Shown here in pieces: positions 41,565 to 49,905 of a DNA stretch of 64,000 nt. This stretch comes from CAVYXK01 sp963708245. Lineage in GTDB: Bacteria; Pseudomonadota; Alphaproteobacteria; Acetobacterales; Acetobacteraceae. The stretch's first letter is position 1. Each line of letters starts with the position of its first letter. Where the stretch lies: NCBI GenBank assembly GCA_963708245.1, contig OY970201.1, forward strand, positions 5,270,001-5,334,000, read 5' to 3'. Under the pieces are notes generated by a model, which did no database searches, was not told the DNA's origin, and saw only the letters and a program-made list of their open reading frames with translations. Position numbers and translations under genes: made by a program.

Positions 41565-41654
41565 GCGGCAATCCAGAAAGCTTGACGGGGGGGAGGCGGA
41601 AACTATGGTCCGGCCCCGATCGCCGCAACCCGCCCCATCCGCGACAGGACCCTT

Positions 41655-42032
41655 ATGCTTATCACGCCCGCCTACGCCCAAGGCCTTGCCGGAAGCTTCG
41701 GCAGCGCGTCGCAGTTCCTGCCGTTGGTGCTGATCTTCGTCGTGTTCTATTTCCTGCTGATCCGCCCACAGCAGCAGAAGCAGAAGGATCAGCGCCGGAT
41801 GCTTGCAGCGATCAAGCGCGGTGACCGTGTGGTGACCGGTGGCGGCATTCTCGGCGTGGTGCAGCGTGTGCCGATGGTGACCGACAAAGACGGCAAGCAG
41901 GTGGCTTCGTCCGAAATAGAGGTGGAGATCGCGCCCAATGTCCGCGTGACCGTGCTGCGCGACACGATCAGCACCGTGATCAAGCCTGCTGTAGCCAACG
42001 ATACCAAGTCGCCGACGAAGAAGGCTTCATGA
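41655..42032 (+). CDS. yajC: Sec translocase auxiliary subunit YajC
   Basis: A 125-residue inner-membrane protein. One hydrophobic segment (FLPLVLIFVVFYFLLIRP) precedes the family signature QQQKQKDQRRMLAAIKRGDRVVTGGG. YajC associates with SecDF to assist protein export. The usual downstream secD and secF are absent; a flavodoxin-like gene follows after about 200 bases. Confidence 0.92.
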   Translation: MLITPAYAQGLAGSFGSASQFLPLVLIFVVFYFLLIRPQQQKQKDQRRMLAAIKRGDRVVTGGGILGVVQRVPMVTDKDGKQVASSEIEVEIAPNVRVTVLRDTISTVIKPAVANDTKSPTKKAS

Positions 42033-42230
42033 CCCCCTCCCTGCGGGAGGGGGAAGTGGGGAGGGGGCCGGAAAGAGTGGGTCGAGCGTACCGGAGTGAC
42101 CGCGCGCAGGGGCGGTGCAATTGGCGGCAAGTTGCTTCACTTGATTGCGCGCAACGACAGCAAACGTCTGATCCCACCCTGCACTCATCGCTCCGAACCT
42201 TGCCTTCGCTCGGGCGAGAATTGATCCGAA

Positions 42231-42722
42231 ATGAAGACGCTGCTCATCGTGTTTCATTCTCGCACCGGGGGCACCCGTCAAATGGCCGAAGCTGCGCGCC
42301 ACGGCGCAAGCATCGAGCCGGCAGTGACGGTTCGCCTGCTCTCCGCGCTCGAAGCGCAAGCGGCGGACGTGTTGGCGGCCGATGGCTACATATTCGCCAC
42401 GCCGGAGAACCTCGCAGCGTTGGCCGGCCAGATGAAGGAGTTCTTCGACCGCACCTATTACCCGGTGCTGGACCGCGCCAACGGCCGGCCTTATGCGGCA
42501 TTGATCTGCGCCGGCAGCGACGGCCACAATGCCGCGCGCCAGATCGCCCGCATCACCACCGGCTGGCGGCTCCGCGCGATCGCCGAACCGTTGATCGTCT
42601 GCACGTACGCCCAGACGCCAGAAGCGATCCTCGCGCCCAAGACGATCGGCCGCGCAGAGTTGATTCGGTGCGAAGAACTCGGTGCCGGCCTGGCTTCGGG
42701 AATCGCGGCCGGAATATTCTGA
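42231..42722 (+). CDS. Flavodoxin-like / NADPH-dependent FMN reductase family protein
   Basis: A 163-residue protein with the phosphate-binding loop HSRTGGTRQMAEAA near the N-terminus, the YIFATPENLAALAGQMKEFFDRTYY segment typical of flavodoxin-fold reductases, and a C-terminal Rossmann half. It probably carries FMN and moves electrons or reduces quinones. No partner gene identifies the substrate. Confidence 0.8.
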   Translation: MKTLLIVFHSRTGGTRQMAEAARHGASIEPAVTVRLLSALEAQAADVLAADGYIFATPENLAALAGQMKEFFDRTYYPVLDRANGRPYAALICAGSDGHNAARQIARITTGWRLRAIAEPLIVCTYAQTPEAILAPKTIGRAELIRCEELGAGLASGIAAGIF

Positions 42723-43031
42723 TATCATCAGCCCTCTCCGACGGCTACCTGCCACTAGAAGCCGTGACGACATCTTCGAATCCGTCCGATCTTGCGGCGG
42801 GTCGTCGAAATCGCCGACATTCACCGCGAGGGCACGCAGGTGTCGCGCGACGTGACAATTTGGAGGACCGGTAGTGAGCTACACTCTCTACTGCTTACGG
42901 GGGCGGCCAGCCTGGCGGTGAACGCGAGGGACTGACCGACGGGCGGAACCCACGGCTCCAGAGCGCCGGACACCACCTGCCGCGGCGAGGGGGGGAGCTG
43001 TCGACATGGTCGATGTAGGGGAGACGATTCG
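42723..43031. other. 309-base stretch without a supported gene
   Basis: The sequence between the flavodoxin-like gene and ectC. One 60-codon frame (HLRIRPILRRVVEIADIHRE..., ending LAVNARD) is open but has no start codon or recognised family and may be a gene remnant. A GATGTAGGGGAG site precedes ectC. Confidence 0.35.
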
Positions 43032-43436
43032 ATGATTGTTCGAACTCTTGATGATATCCGCGACACGGAACGCGATGTCAGCGGTCCCGGATGGCAAAGC
43101 CGCCGGCTCATTGTGCGGTCCGACGCAATGGGCTGCTCGCTGAGCGACACGATCGTTGCCACCGGAACCGAGCAGCGTCTCCACTACAAACATCATCTCG
43201 AAACGAACTATTGCATCGGCGGCGAAGGCGAGGTGGAGGATCTCGCGACCGGAGAGGTGTTCCCCATCCGTCCCGGAACAGTTTATGCACTTGACAAGAA
43301 CGACGCACACATAGTCCGCGCGACCAACGGTGAACTTTGGCTTGTCTGCGTATTCTATCCCGCGTTGGCAGGGACGGAGACGCATCAACCCGATGGCAGT
43401 TACGCCCCGTCTGACGGTACCGGAGCACACCCATGA
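43032..43436 (+). CDS. ectC: Ectoine synthase (orphan)
   Basis: A 134-residue cupin that cyclises N-gamma-acetyl-diaminobutyrate to ectoine. It has MIVRTLDDIRDTERDV, HYKHHLETNYCIGGEGEVED, IRPGTVYALDKNDAHIVRA and WLVCVFYPALAGTETHQPDG, all in family order. The ectA and ectB genes for the preceding steps are not nearby, so it either takes imported or remotely made precursor or serves as a hydrolysis-direction enzyme. It is followed by a translationally coupled remnant. Confidence 0.9.
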   Translation: MIVRTLDDIRDTERDVSGPGWQSRRLIVRSDAMGCSLSDTIVATGTEQRLHYKHHLETNYCIGGEGEVEDLATGEVFPIRPGTVYALDKNDAHIVRATNGELWLVCVFYPALAGTETHQPDGSYAPSDGTGAHP

Positions 43437-43668
43437 AATTCGGCATTTTATACCAGCTGCAGCTACCGAGTACCAGACCGACCCAAACATCGCGTTGGTC
43501 AGCTATTTCATGTGTGCGAAAACAGACAAGGAGGCGCGCCGTCGCGCCGACGGCGTCACCTTCTTCCAATTTGCGCTGCGCTACTACACGGCTGCCGCGG
43601 GCCGTGAGAGGGCGCAGCCGGGGACGGTCAGCCTGTGGACGGCCAGTGGCGGCGGAGTAACGGAGTAA
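43433..43668 (+). pseudogene. Luciferase-like flavin monooxygenase remnant
   Basis: The ATG overlaps the ectC stop (ATGA). The first twelve residues MKFGILYQLQLP are the typical N-terminus of LLM-class flavin-dependent oxidoreductases; the sequence then jumps, in another frame, to an internal segment of such enzymes (NIALVSYFMCAKTDKEARRR and VTFFQFALRYYTAA) and stops at 43668. A deletion removed most of the gene. The original was probably a co-transcribed oxidoreductase of about 350 residues. Confidence 0.75.
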
Positions 43669-43718
43669 GCTGTTTTCCCTCCTCTCGTGGGGGCGACCCC
43701 CGCAACGGAAGGGGGAGT

Positions 43719-44993
43719 TCATTTGATCAGCAGCAGGCGGATGTCGTTGACATTGGTTAGCGTCGGGCCGGTGCGGATCAGGTCACCGAGCACGTTGAAC
43801 AGGGTGTAGCTGTCGTGGCCTGCCAGGAGCGTGCGCGGATCGAGCCCCGCCGCGCGGGCGCGGACGAGCGTGTCGGGTGCGATGATAGCGCCGGCGGCAT
43901 CCTCGGTTCCGTCGATGCCGTCGGTGTCGCCGGCGGCCGCCCAGATGCCTGGCGTGCCGCCGAGCGCCACCGCCAGACTCAGCAGGAATTCGGTGTTCCG
44001 CCCTCCGCGCCCCGCCGTGCCGCGGCCAATGGTCACCGTCGTTTCCCCTCCGGAGAGCAGCAGCGCAGGCGGTGCGAGCGGTTGGCCATGGGCGCGAACG
44101 CTGCGGGCAATGCCGGCCATCACAGTGCCGACCTCACGTGCCTCGCCTTCCAGCGCATCGCCCAGGATCAGAGGGGTCAGCCCGAGCCCGCGTGCCGTCT
44201 CCGCCACTTTCGCCAGCGCCATCATTGGCGTCGCAATCAGCCGGAACTCGTTGTCCGGCAGGCTGCCGGGCTTCGGCGTCTCGTCCTCGTTCTGTGCGAG
44301 GCGTGCGGCGACCGCCGGTGACGGCTCGATTCCATAGCGCTCGATCAGGGCGCGGGCATCGGCGAAAGTGGTGGGATCCGGCACGGTCGGGCCGGAGGCG
44401 ATCACCGCCGGATCGTCTCCGGGCACATCGCTGATGGCCAGCGTCACCACGCGGGCCGGGGCGGCTGCAGCGGCAAGTCGTCCGCCCTTGATCGCGGAGA
44501 GATGCTTGCGGACCGTGTTCATTTCGGTAATCGTAGCGCCGGAGGCGAGCAGGGCGCGGTTGATTGCCTGCTTGTCCGTAAGCGTCAGTCCCGGCGCAGG
44601 CAGCGCGAGCAGCGCCGAGCCGCCACCCGAGATCAGGGCCAGCACCAAGTCGTCGACGCCGAGGCCATGCACACGCTGCAGCAGCCGACGCGCGCCGTAC
44701 TCGCTGTTCGCATCTGGCACTGGGTGGGAGGCTTCGATCACCTCGATTTGGCGGGTCGGTACGGCATGGCCGTAGCGGGTGACGACCGTACCGGATAACG
44801 CGACATTCGGCCACGCTTCCTCCAGCGCGGCAGCCATCAGCGCCGCTGATTTTCCCCCGCCCACGACAATGCAACGTCCGCGCGGCTTATCCGGCAGATG
44901 CGCGGCCAGCACCTTGCGCGGATCGGCCGCGGCTACCGCGGTATCGAACAGCGCCTGCAACGCGGCGCGTGCCCGCGCATCGTCCCATTCCAT
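43719..44993 (-). CDS. gckA: Glycerate 2-kinase (GK-II, MOFRL family)
   Basis: A 424-residue kinase phosphorylating D-glycerate to 2-phosphoglycerate. Supporting blocks are VVGGGKSAALMAAALE, the ALISGGGSALLALP loop, EMNTVRKHLSAIKGGRLA, ISDVPGDDPAVIASGPTVPD, LLSGGETTVTIG and the C-terminal GDTDGIDGTEDAAGAI and SYTLFNVLGDLIRTGPT of the MOFRL domain. It links serine/glyoxylate pathways to glycolysis. The two 2-hydroxyacid dehydrogenases of the window could supply glycerate from hydroxypyruvate, as an inference. Confidence 0.9.
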   Translation of the reverse strand: MEWDDARARAALQALFDTAVAAADPRKVLAAHLPDKPRGRCIVVGGGKSAALMAAALEEAWPNVALSGTVVTRYGHAVPTRQIEVIEASHPVPDANSEYGARRLLQRVHGLGVDDLVLALISGGGSALLALPAPGLTLTDKQAINRALLASGATITEMNTVRKHLSAIKGGRLAAAAAPARVVTLAISDVPGDDPAVIASGPTVPDPTTFADARALIERYGIEPSPAVAARLAQNEDETPKPGSLPDNEFRLIATPMMALAKVAETARGLGLTPLILGDALEGEAREVGTVMAGIARSVRAHGQPLAPPALLLSGGETTVTIGRGTAGRGGRNTEFLLSLAVALGGTPGIWAAAGDTDGIDGTEDAAGAIIAPDTLVRARAAGLDPRTLLAGHDSYTLFNVLGDLIRTGPTLTNVNDIRLLLIK

Positions 44994-45079
44994 GCCCGGC
45001 CCGTTCCTATTGCGTGGCGCAGTATGGCGAAAGCGGACGGAGCGCGCCATGTTCAGGGACGGATCAAGGAGGAGCAGAC

Positions 45080-45391
45080 ATGGGCGCCCCTGCATTCGAC
45101 GACGCCACCCGCACCGAGCTGGAAGCCGCGGCGTTTCGCCGCTTGGTGCAGCATCTACGCGAGCGGGCCGATGTGCAGAACATCGACCTGATGAACTTGG
45201 CCGGCTTCTGCCGCAATTGCCTGAGCCGCTGGTATCGCGAAGCGGCAGAGGCAAAGGGCATCGGCCTGGCAGACCCGGACGCGCGGGAGATCGTGTACGG
45301 CATGCCGTACAAAGAGTGGCAAGCGAAATACCAGAAAGAATCGACGGCCGAGCAGAAGGCCGCATTCGCGAAAGTCGACCCTACTCATTGA
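45080..45391 (+). CDS. DUF1244 family protein
   Basis: A 103-residue alphaproteobacterial protein with the family core FRRLVQHLRERADVQNIDLM, NLAGFCRNCLSRWYREAAEAKG and IVYGMPYKEWQAKYQ. An AAGGAGGAG site sets ATG 45080. The CRNC pair in a helical protein may bind metal. Family function is unknown. It is divergent from the glycerate kinase gene and upstream of gapR. Confidence 0.9.
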   Translation: MGAPAFDDATRTELEAAAFRRLVQHLRERADVQNIDLMNLAGFCRNCLSRWYREAAEAKGIGLADPDAREIVYGMPYKEWQAKYQKESTAEQKAAFAKVDPTH

Positions 45392-45445
45392 CCGCGACTC
45401 TGCCTCGGCGCTATCTCCGCCGCCCTGCAATCGGGACGGCACGGG

Positions 45446-45715
45446 ATGGCGTTGAAGCTGGCTGAGAAACCGAAGACAGAAACGGGTGGCATTGCGGCGG
45501 ATCGGCTGCGCAGCCTGGTCGAGCGCATCGAGCGTCTGGAGGAGGAGCGTAAGGCACTCGGCAACGACATCAAGGACATTTACGCCGAGGCGAAATCAGC
45601 AGGGTTTGACGTGAAGGTGCTGCGCCAGCTCATTCGCCTGCGCCGGCAGGAACCGGCCGAGCTCGAGGAGCAGGAGTCGTTGCTCGACGTGTACCGGCGG
45701 GCGTTGGGGATGTGA
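45446..45715 (+). CDS. gapR: GapR-type nucleoid-associated protein (DUF2312)
   Basis: An 89-residue coiled-coil DNA-binding protein that clamps overtwisted DNA ahead of replication forks and RNA polymerase in Caulobacter. The family signature RLRSLVERIERLEEERKALG, then AEAKSAGFDVKVLRQLIRLRRQ is complete. The final 120 bases are antisense to the C-terminal part of the XRE gene on the other strand. Confidence 0.9.
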   Translation: MALKLAEKPKTETGGIAADRLRSLVERIERLEEERKALGNDIKDIYAEAKSAGFDVKVLRQLIRLRRQEPAELEEQESLLDVYRRALGM

Positions 45716-46156
45716 ATGCTCCCCTGCTCTTGAGGGCCCCCCCGCAAGGGGAGGCGGACCGTTGCGCCGCGCCGCTCGCCGCAGTCTGGGCTTCGGTTGC
45801 GGCGCTGTTGCGTCCAGCGTGGCATGGATGCTCGCTACAGTCGCGGGTGGCAGTCGGCGGATGGTCTGCGCCAAGCGGTTCGCCAGCGCCGTTTGTTCCG
45901 GCGTCAGGCCGGACGTATCGACCAGTACCCGGGGCCGCGATAGTCGTGCGAGGCGTGCCATTTCTTCAGCGTCGTCCCAGATCGGGCCGAAGAACTCGTT
46001 GACTTGGTGCACCAGTCCGACGCTCGGCGCGCCTCGCTTGCCGTGCTCGAGCGCCGACAGATACGCGGCGCTCACCTGCAGCTCGGCCGCGAGCCGCCGC
46101 AAGGTCACGCCGTGCTCGGCGCGCAATCCGCGAAGGCGCGCCCCGAACGGGGTCAT
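45596..46156 (-). CDS. XRE-family helix-turn-helix regulator with long C-terminal tail
   Basis: A 186-residue protein. The helix-turn-helix is clear (FGARLRGLRAEHGVTLRRLAAELQVSAAYLSALEHGKRG). From about residue 120 onward the sequence is arginine/proline-rich and does not look conserved; its last 40 codons are antisense to gapR. The protein may originally have been shorter, with a lost stop codon. The regulated genes are unknown. Confidence 0.75.
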   Translation of the reverse strand: MTPFGARLRGLRAEHGVTLRRLAAELQVSAAYLSALEHGKRGAPSVGLVHQVNEFFGPIWDDAEEMARLARLSRPRVLVDTSGLTPEQTALANRLAQTIRRLPPATVASIHATLDATAPQPKPRLRRAARRNGPPPLAGGPSRAGEHSHPQRPPVHVEQRLLLLELGRFLPAQANELAQHLHVKPC

Positions 46157-46321
46157 GGCGACCCTGCCGAAAGCGGCTCAACTTGGGTCATGCGGCTTCG
46201 CACGGAATGGCATCCTCCGCCTTGCGTCCGAGGCATATCGGGCGGACTCGCATCATGCTGCCCGCCATGGCCCGTCCTGCCAGGCTTGCCGCCGGCGCGG
46301 CCGGCGCTCTATTTTCGCTGC

Positions 46322-46630
46322 ATGGACAAGGATGTGCCGCGCGCCCATCACGACCTCGGCGGCGTCGCCAAGTTCATGTGCGCGCCGATCGATGTCGAGC
46401 CGCATGCGCTGAGCGAATTCGACAAGCAAGTGGATGCGCTGCGCCAGGTGCTGAGCCTGAAGGGCCTGATGACGGTCGATGAGCTGCGGCGAGGGATCGA
46501 GGAGATCCCCGAGGCCGAGTACCACCGGCTAACCTACTACCAGCGGTGGATCCGCTCGATCACGGCAATCCTGCTGCGCAAGGGCGTGGTGACCGAGGCC
46601 GAGCTGGCGGCGGCGCTGGAGCGGCGGTGA
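46322..46630 (+). CDS. Thiocyanate hydrolase beta-like / nitrile hydratase beta N-terminal-like subunit
   Basis: A 102-residue protein starting DKDVPRAHHDLGG, the opening of nitrile hydratase-type beta subunits, followed by EFDKQVDALRQVLSLKGLMTVDELRRGIE and YYQRWIRSITAILLRKG. It corresponds to the N-terminal half of a nitrile hydratase beta chain. Splitting of beta into two genes followed by the metal subunit is the arrangement of thiocyanate hydrolase (scnBAC). TGATG overlap couples it to the next gene. The substrate is not proven. Confidence 0.7.
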   Translation: MDKDVPRAHHDLGGVAKFMCAPIDVEPHALSEFDKQVDALRQVLSLKGLMTVDELRRGIEEIPEAEYHRLTYYQRWIRSITAILLRKGVVTEAELAAALERR

Positions 46631-46914
46631 TGGCGGCGTTCGCCCCGGGCGCGGCAGTGCGGGTGAAGGATGACTGGCCGGAGGTCCGCGGCCCGGCGCA
46701 TATCCGCACACCACACTACCTGCGCGGGATGAGCGGGCGGGTGGTGCGGCGGCTGGGCACCTTCGCCAATCCGGAGGACTTGGCCTTCGCCCGCCCGGCC
46801 GAGCAGCGCGCACTGTATCACGTGGCCTTCGACCAGCCCTCGGTGTGGCAGGAGGGCCATCCCGGAGACAAGCTGCTGGTGGAACTCTTCGAGCACTGGC
46901 TGGAGCCGGCATGA
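46630..46914 (+). CDS. Thiocyanate hydrolase alpha-like / nitrile hydratase beta C-terminal-like subunit
   Basis: A 94-residue SH3-like protein (FAPGAAVRVKDDWPEVRGPAH, TPHYLRGMSGRVVRRLGTFANPED, LYHVAFDQPSVWQEG, ending VELFEHWLEPA) equal to the C-terminal half of nitrile hydratase beta chains. It starts on TGATG with the previous gene and overlaps the next by ATGA, so the three subunits are made in equal amounts. Confidence 0.7.
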   Translation: MAAFAPGAAVRVKDDWPEVRGPAHIRTPHYLRGMSGRVVRRLGTFANPEDLAFARPAEQRALYHVAFDQPSVWQEGHPGDKLLVELFEHWLEPA

Positions 46915-47495
46915 GCACGATCCTGGAAACCGACGGCGAACGCCTGCTCGCAGCACTCGGTGTTCCGCTCGCCGAAAAGGGTATCGCCAGTCCGGCCGAA
47001 ATCGCCGAACGCATCGCGATCACAGACCAAGCCAGCCCTGCGCAGGGTGCGCGCATGGTGGCGCGGGCGTGGACCGATCCGGCGTTCCGCGCCCTGATGC
47101 TGGAGGACGGAACGCGCGCGGCCGAGGCTATGGCCATGCCGATGCGCGGCATGCCGCCGCTCGGTGTTTTGGAGAACACGCCAGATCTGCACAACCTCGT
47201 CGTCTGCACGCTATGCAGTTGCTATCCCCGGGCGGTGCTGGGTTATCCGCCCTTCTGGTACAAGTCCGCCGCCTATCGGGCGCGTGCCGTACGCGATCCG
47301 CGCGGGCTGATTGCCGAGTGGGGTACCGTGCTGGCTGCCGGCGTGCGCGTGCGGGTGGTCGATTCCACAGCCGACTACCGGTGGATGGTGCTGCCGATGC
47401 GGCCTGCCGGTACCGAAGGCTGGACCGAGGCGCGGCTGGCCGGGATCGTGCGCGAGGGCGACATGATCGGGGTCACCGTCCCGCAGGCTGCCTGA
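46911..47495 (+). CDS. Cobalt-type metal subunit of thiocyanate hydrolase / nitrile hydratase
   Basis: A 194-residue catalytic subunit. The claw motif VCTLCSCYPRA supplies metal ligands Cys99, Cys102, Ser103 and Cys104, with two cysteines normally oxidised after metal insertion. CTLCSC is the cobalt-type form. Downstream PPFWYKSAAYRARAVRDPR and DSTADYRWMVLPMRPAGTEGW are family blocks. With the preceding two genes it forms a heterotrimeric unit. No metallochaperone gene is seen next to it. Confidence 0.85.
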   Translation: MSTILETDGERLLAALGVPLAEKGIASPAEIAERIAITDQASPAQGARMVARAWTDPAFRALMLEDGTRAAEAMAMPMRGMPPLGVLENTPDLHNLVVCTLCSCYPRAVLGYPPFWYKSAAYRARAVRDPRGLIAEWGTVLAAGVRVRVVDSTADYRWMVLPMRPAGTEGWTEARLAGIVREGDMIGVTVPQAA

Positions 47496-47564
47496 CGCCG
47501 CCCGCTTGCCCTGCTCACCGTCGCCCCGCTAGGCTTTCCGTCAACAGCGAGGGAGGGCACGGGG

Positions 47565-48026
47565 ATGAGTGCGGAGCAGCGGCTGAAGGATCTCGGGTTG
47601 GTGCTGCCGCCACCGCCACCACCCGCCGGCACCTATGTGCCGTACCGGCTTGCCGGGAACCTGCTGTTCCTCGCCGGCGTCGGTCCGCGAGCGCCGGACG
47701 GCTCGATGATCCTGGGCAAGGTCGGCGCCGAAGTCCCGCTGGCGCGCGCAGTCGAGGCCGCGCGACTGTGCGGCCTGAGCCTACTTGCCAACATGCGGGC
47801 CGCCGCCGGGTCGCTCGACAAGGTCGATACGGTGCTGAAAGTGCTCGGCATGGTGAACGCCGTGCCCGATTTCGGCGACCACCCCAAGGTGATCGACGGT
47901 TGCACTGACCTGTTTGTGGCGGTGTTCGGCGAGAACGGGCGCCCAGCCCGCGCAGCCGTCGGCATGGGCAGCCTGCCGTTCAACATCGCCGTGGAGATCG
48001 AGGCGATCGTGCTGCTGAAGACGTAG
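47565..48026 (+). CDS. RidA/YjgF family protein
   Basis: A 153-residue RidA-fold protein with LFLAGVGPRAPDG, a long helix (EAARLCGLSLLANMRAAAG), VLGMVNAVPDFGDHPKVIDGCTDLF and GRPARAAVGMGSLPFN. Many family members hydrolyse reactive imines; however, the classical active-site Arg in the ARxAV motif is kept here as ARAAVG. Unlike RidA itself this is the longer subgroup of unknown substrate. Its stop lies inside a perfect 23-bp tandem duplication. Confidence 0.85.
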   Translation: MSAEQRLKDLGLVLPPPPPPAGTYVPYRLAGNLLFLAGVGPRAPDGSMILGKVGAEVPLARAVEAARLCGLSLLANMRAAAGSLDKVDTVLKVLGMVNAVPDFGDHPKVIDGCTDLFVAVFGENGRPARAAVGMGSLPFNIAVEIEAIVLLKT

Positions 48027-48053
48027 CTGGCGTGCTGCTGAAGACGTAGCTGG
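48008..48053 (+). repeat. Perfect 23-bp tandem duplication across a stop codon
   Basis: CGTGCTGCTGAAGACGTAGC and the next three bases are repeated head-to-tail (48008-48030 and 48031-48053). The first copy contains the end and TAG stop of the RidA gene, so the second copy is 3' untranslated. Probably a recent replication slippage. Confidence 0.9.
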
Positions 48054-48089
48054 CGCGGTGGACTGACCGGCTCGCTGAACTGGCGGCCG

Positions 48090-48827
48090 ATGATGACGCA
48101 GAACATCTATGACGATGCCGGGTTTTTCGAGGGCTACAGCCGGCTGCCTCGTTCGATTGAGGGACTGGACGGCGCGCCCGAATGGCCGGCGCTCCGCGCC
48201 TTGTTGCCGGCCCTGCGCAATCGCGCAGTGCTTGACCTGGGCTGCGGCTTCGGCTGGTTCTGCCGCTGGGCACGACAGAACGGGGCGGCGCATGTGCTGG
48301 GGATTGACGTCTCCGAGCGCATGCTGGTGCGAGCGCGGGCGACGACGCAGGATGCGGCGATCGGGTATGACCGGGCTGATTTGGAAGAACTCGAATTGCC
48401 GGTGGGCGCCTTCGATCTGGTGTATAGTTCGCTCGTGCTGCACTACATTGCGGATCTGAACCGGCTGCTGGTGCAGGTGTATCGCTCGCTACGTCCGGGC
48501 GGGCACCTGGTTTTCTCGGTGGAACATCCGATCTTCACGGCGCCGATTCAGCCGGGCTGGCGGATCGATGCCGAAGGCCGCAAGACCTGGCCGGTCGACA
48601 GCTATCTGCAAGAGGGCCCGCGCTCCACGGACTGGCTCGCCAAGGGCGTGGTCAAGCAGCATCGAACCGTCGCGAGCTATATCAACATGCTGCTTCGGGT
48701 CGGGTTCTCGCTGTGTCATGTCGAGGAGTGGGGACCGACCGAGCAACAGATCGCCTCACGTGCAGAGCTGGCGGATGAGCGTCAGCGTCCTCCTTTCCTG
48801 CTGGCGGCGGCGGAACGCGCGAATTGA
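48090..48827 (+). CDS. Class I SAM-dependent methyltransferase
   Basis: A 245-residue Rossmann-type enzyme. SAM-binding motif I is VLDLGCGFGWFCRWA, motif II GIDVSERML, and the core continues DLVYSSLVLHYIADLNRLL and SLRPGGHLVFSVEHP, as in UbiE/small-molecule methyltransferases. It follows RidA after a short gap but has its own start. The methyl acceptor is unknown. Confidence 0.88.
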   Translation: MMTQNIYDDAGFFEGYSRLPRSIEGLDGAPEWPALRALLPALRNRAVLDLGCGFGWFCRWARQNGAAHVLGIDVSERMLVRARATTQDAAIGYDRADLEELELPVGAFDLVYSSLVLHYIADLNRLLVQVYRSLRPGGHLVFSVEHPIFTAPIQPGWRIDAEGRKTWPVDSYLQEGPRSTDWLAKGVVKQHRTVASYINMLLRVGFSLCHVEEWGPTEQQIASRAELADERQRPPFLLAAAERAN

Positions 48828-49134
48828 GTTGGGAGGGCTCACAGGGAGAACTGCAGACGATCCACGGAGCACCACGGAGGTGCTTTGACCAGGCGGCGAT
48901 TGGATCGGCGAACGGAATTTCATTAGCGGTCGGGGAATGCACTCTGTTTTTTCCTTTACCGGGATAACGAGGAGGCATATCGCAAGCCAGCCTCAAGCGC
49001 GGCCGGCATAACCCCTCCGTAGACCTCAGTGCGTTCCTCTGCGGTGTTCCGTGTGAACCGCCTTTCCACGAGGCCCGCGTCGGTCTCGGGGATATGTGGA
49101 ACCCGTAGCCGGCAAGGGGAGGAGGGCTGCGGTC

Positions 49135-49905
49135 ATGATCGCACTTGCCGTAATATTCGTGTTGGTGGTACTGGTGCTGCTGTATTCGGTGCGCATCGCC
49201 AATGAGTGGCAGCGCGCCGTCGTGTTGCGGCTGGGCCGGTTCATCGGCGTGAAGGGGCCAGGACTCTACCTGTTGTTTCCGCTCGTCGACCGGGCCGCGC
49301 AGGTGATCGACATGCGCATCCAAACCACCACGATCACCGCCGAACAGGCGCTGAGTCGCGACACGGTTGCGGTCGGTGTCGATGCCATCGTGTTCTGGCA
49401 GGTGGAGGACGCCGAGGCCGCGGCGATCCGCATTGCCAACTATCGCGAGGCGATCGAACGCGTAGCGCAGACCAGCCTGCGCGAGATGATCGGTGCCAGC
49501 GAACTCGGCCGCCTGCTGTCGGACCGCCGCTCGGCCGACGAGCAGCTCCGCGCGACGATCGCCGAGAAGACTATGACCTGGGGCGTTGTCGTGCGCAGCG
49601 TGGAGATACGCGACGTCGCGATCCCACGCGAGCTGCAGGACGCGATGAGCCGGCAGGCGCAGGCTGAGCGGGAGAAGACGGCGCGCGTGACGCTGGCCTC
49701 GGCCGAGCAGGCGATCGCGCAGCAGATCCTCGAGGCGGCGGCGCTCTATGCCCGCGACCCATATGCGCTCAAGTTGCGTCAGATGAACCTGCTCTACGAG
49801 ATGAACAAGGAGCGCGGCGTGACGGTGTTGATCCCGAGCGACCTCGCCAGCAGCCTGGGCGGGCTGCTAAGCGTGGGTGATGCAGCGAAGACCCCGGAGC
49901 CATGA
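49135..49905 (+). CDS. Slipin / SPFH-domain membrane protein
   Basis: A 256-residue stomatin-family protein. ATG 49135 has a GGGGAGGAGGG site eight bases before it, preferred over GTG 49096. An N-terminal membrane segment (IALAVIFVLVVLVLLYSVRI) is followed by the SPFH domain (WQRAVVLRLGRFIGVKGPGLYLLFPLVDRA, TTTITAEQALSRDTVAVGVDAIVFWQVED) and a coiled coil (AMSRQAQAEREKTARVTLASAEQAI). These proteins organise membrane microdomains. The partner NfeD-like gene is not next to it. Confidence 0.88.
   Translation: MIALAVIFVLVVLVLLYSVRIANEWQRAVVLRLGRFIGVKGPGLYLLFPLVDRAAQVIDMRIQTTTITAEQALSRDTVAVGVDAIVFWQVEDAEAAAIRIANYREAIERVAQTSLREMIGASELGRLLSDRRSADEQLRATIAEKTMTWGVVVRSVEIRDVAIPRELQDAMSRQAQAEREKTARVTLASAEQAIAQQILEAAALYARDPYALKLRQMNLLYEMNKERGVTVLIPSDLASSLGGLLSVGDAAKTPEP

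Noticed and set aside
42033..42054. Hairpin CCCCCTCCC-TGC-GGGAGGGGG after yajC as a terminator
   Set aside because: The stem is strong but no T run follows; it may be an intergenic repeat instead.
43689..43715. GGGGG/CCCCC palindromes between the luciferase remnant and glycerate kinase as a bidirectional terminator
   Set aside because: Loops and T runs do not fit a Rho-independent terminator; not annotated.
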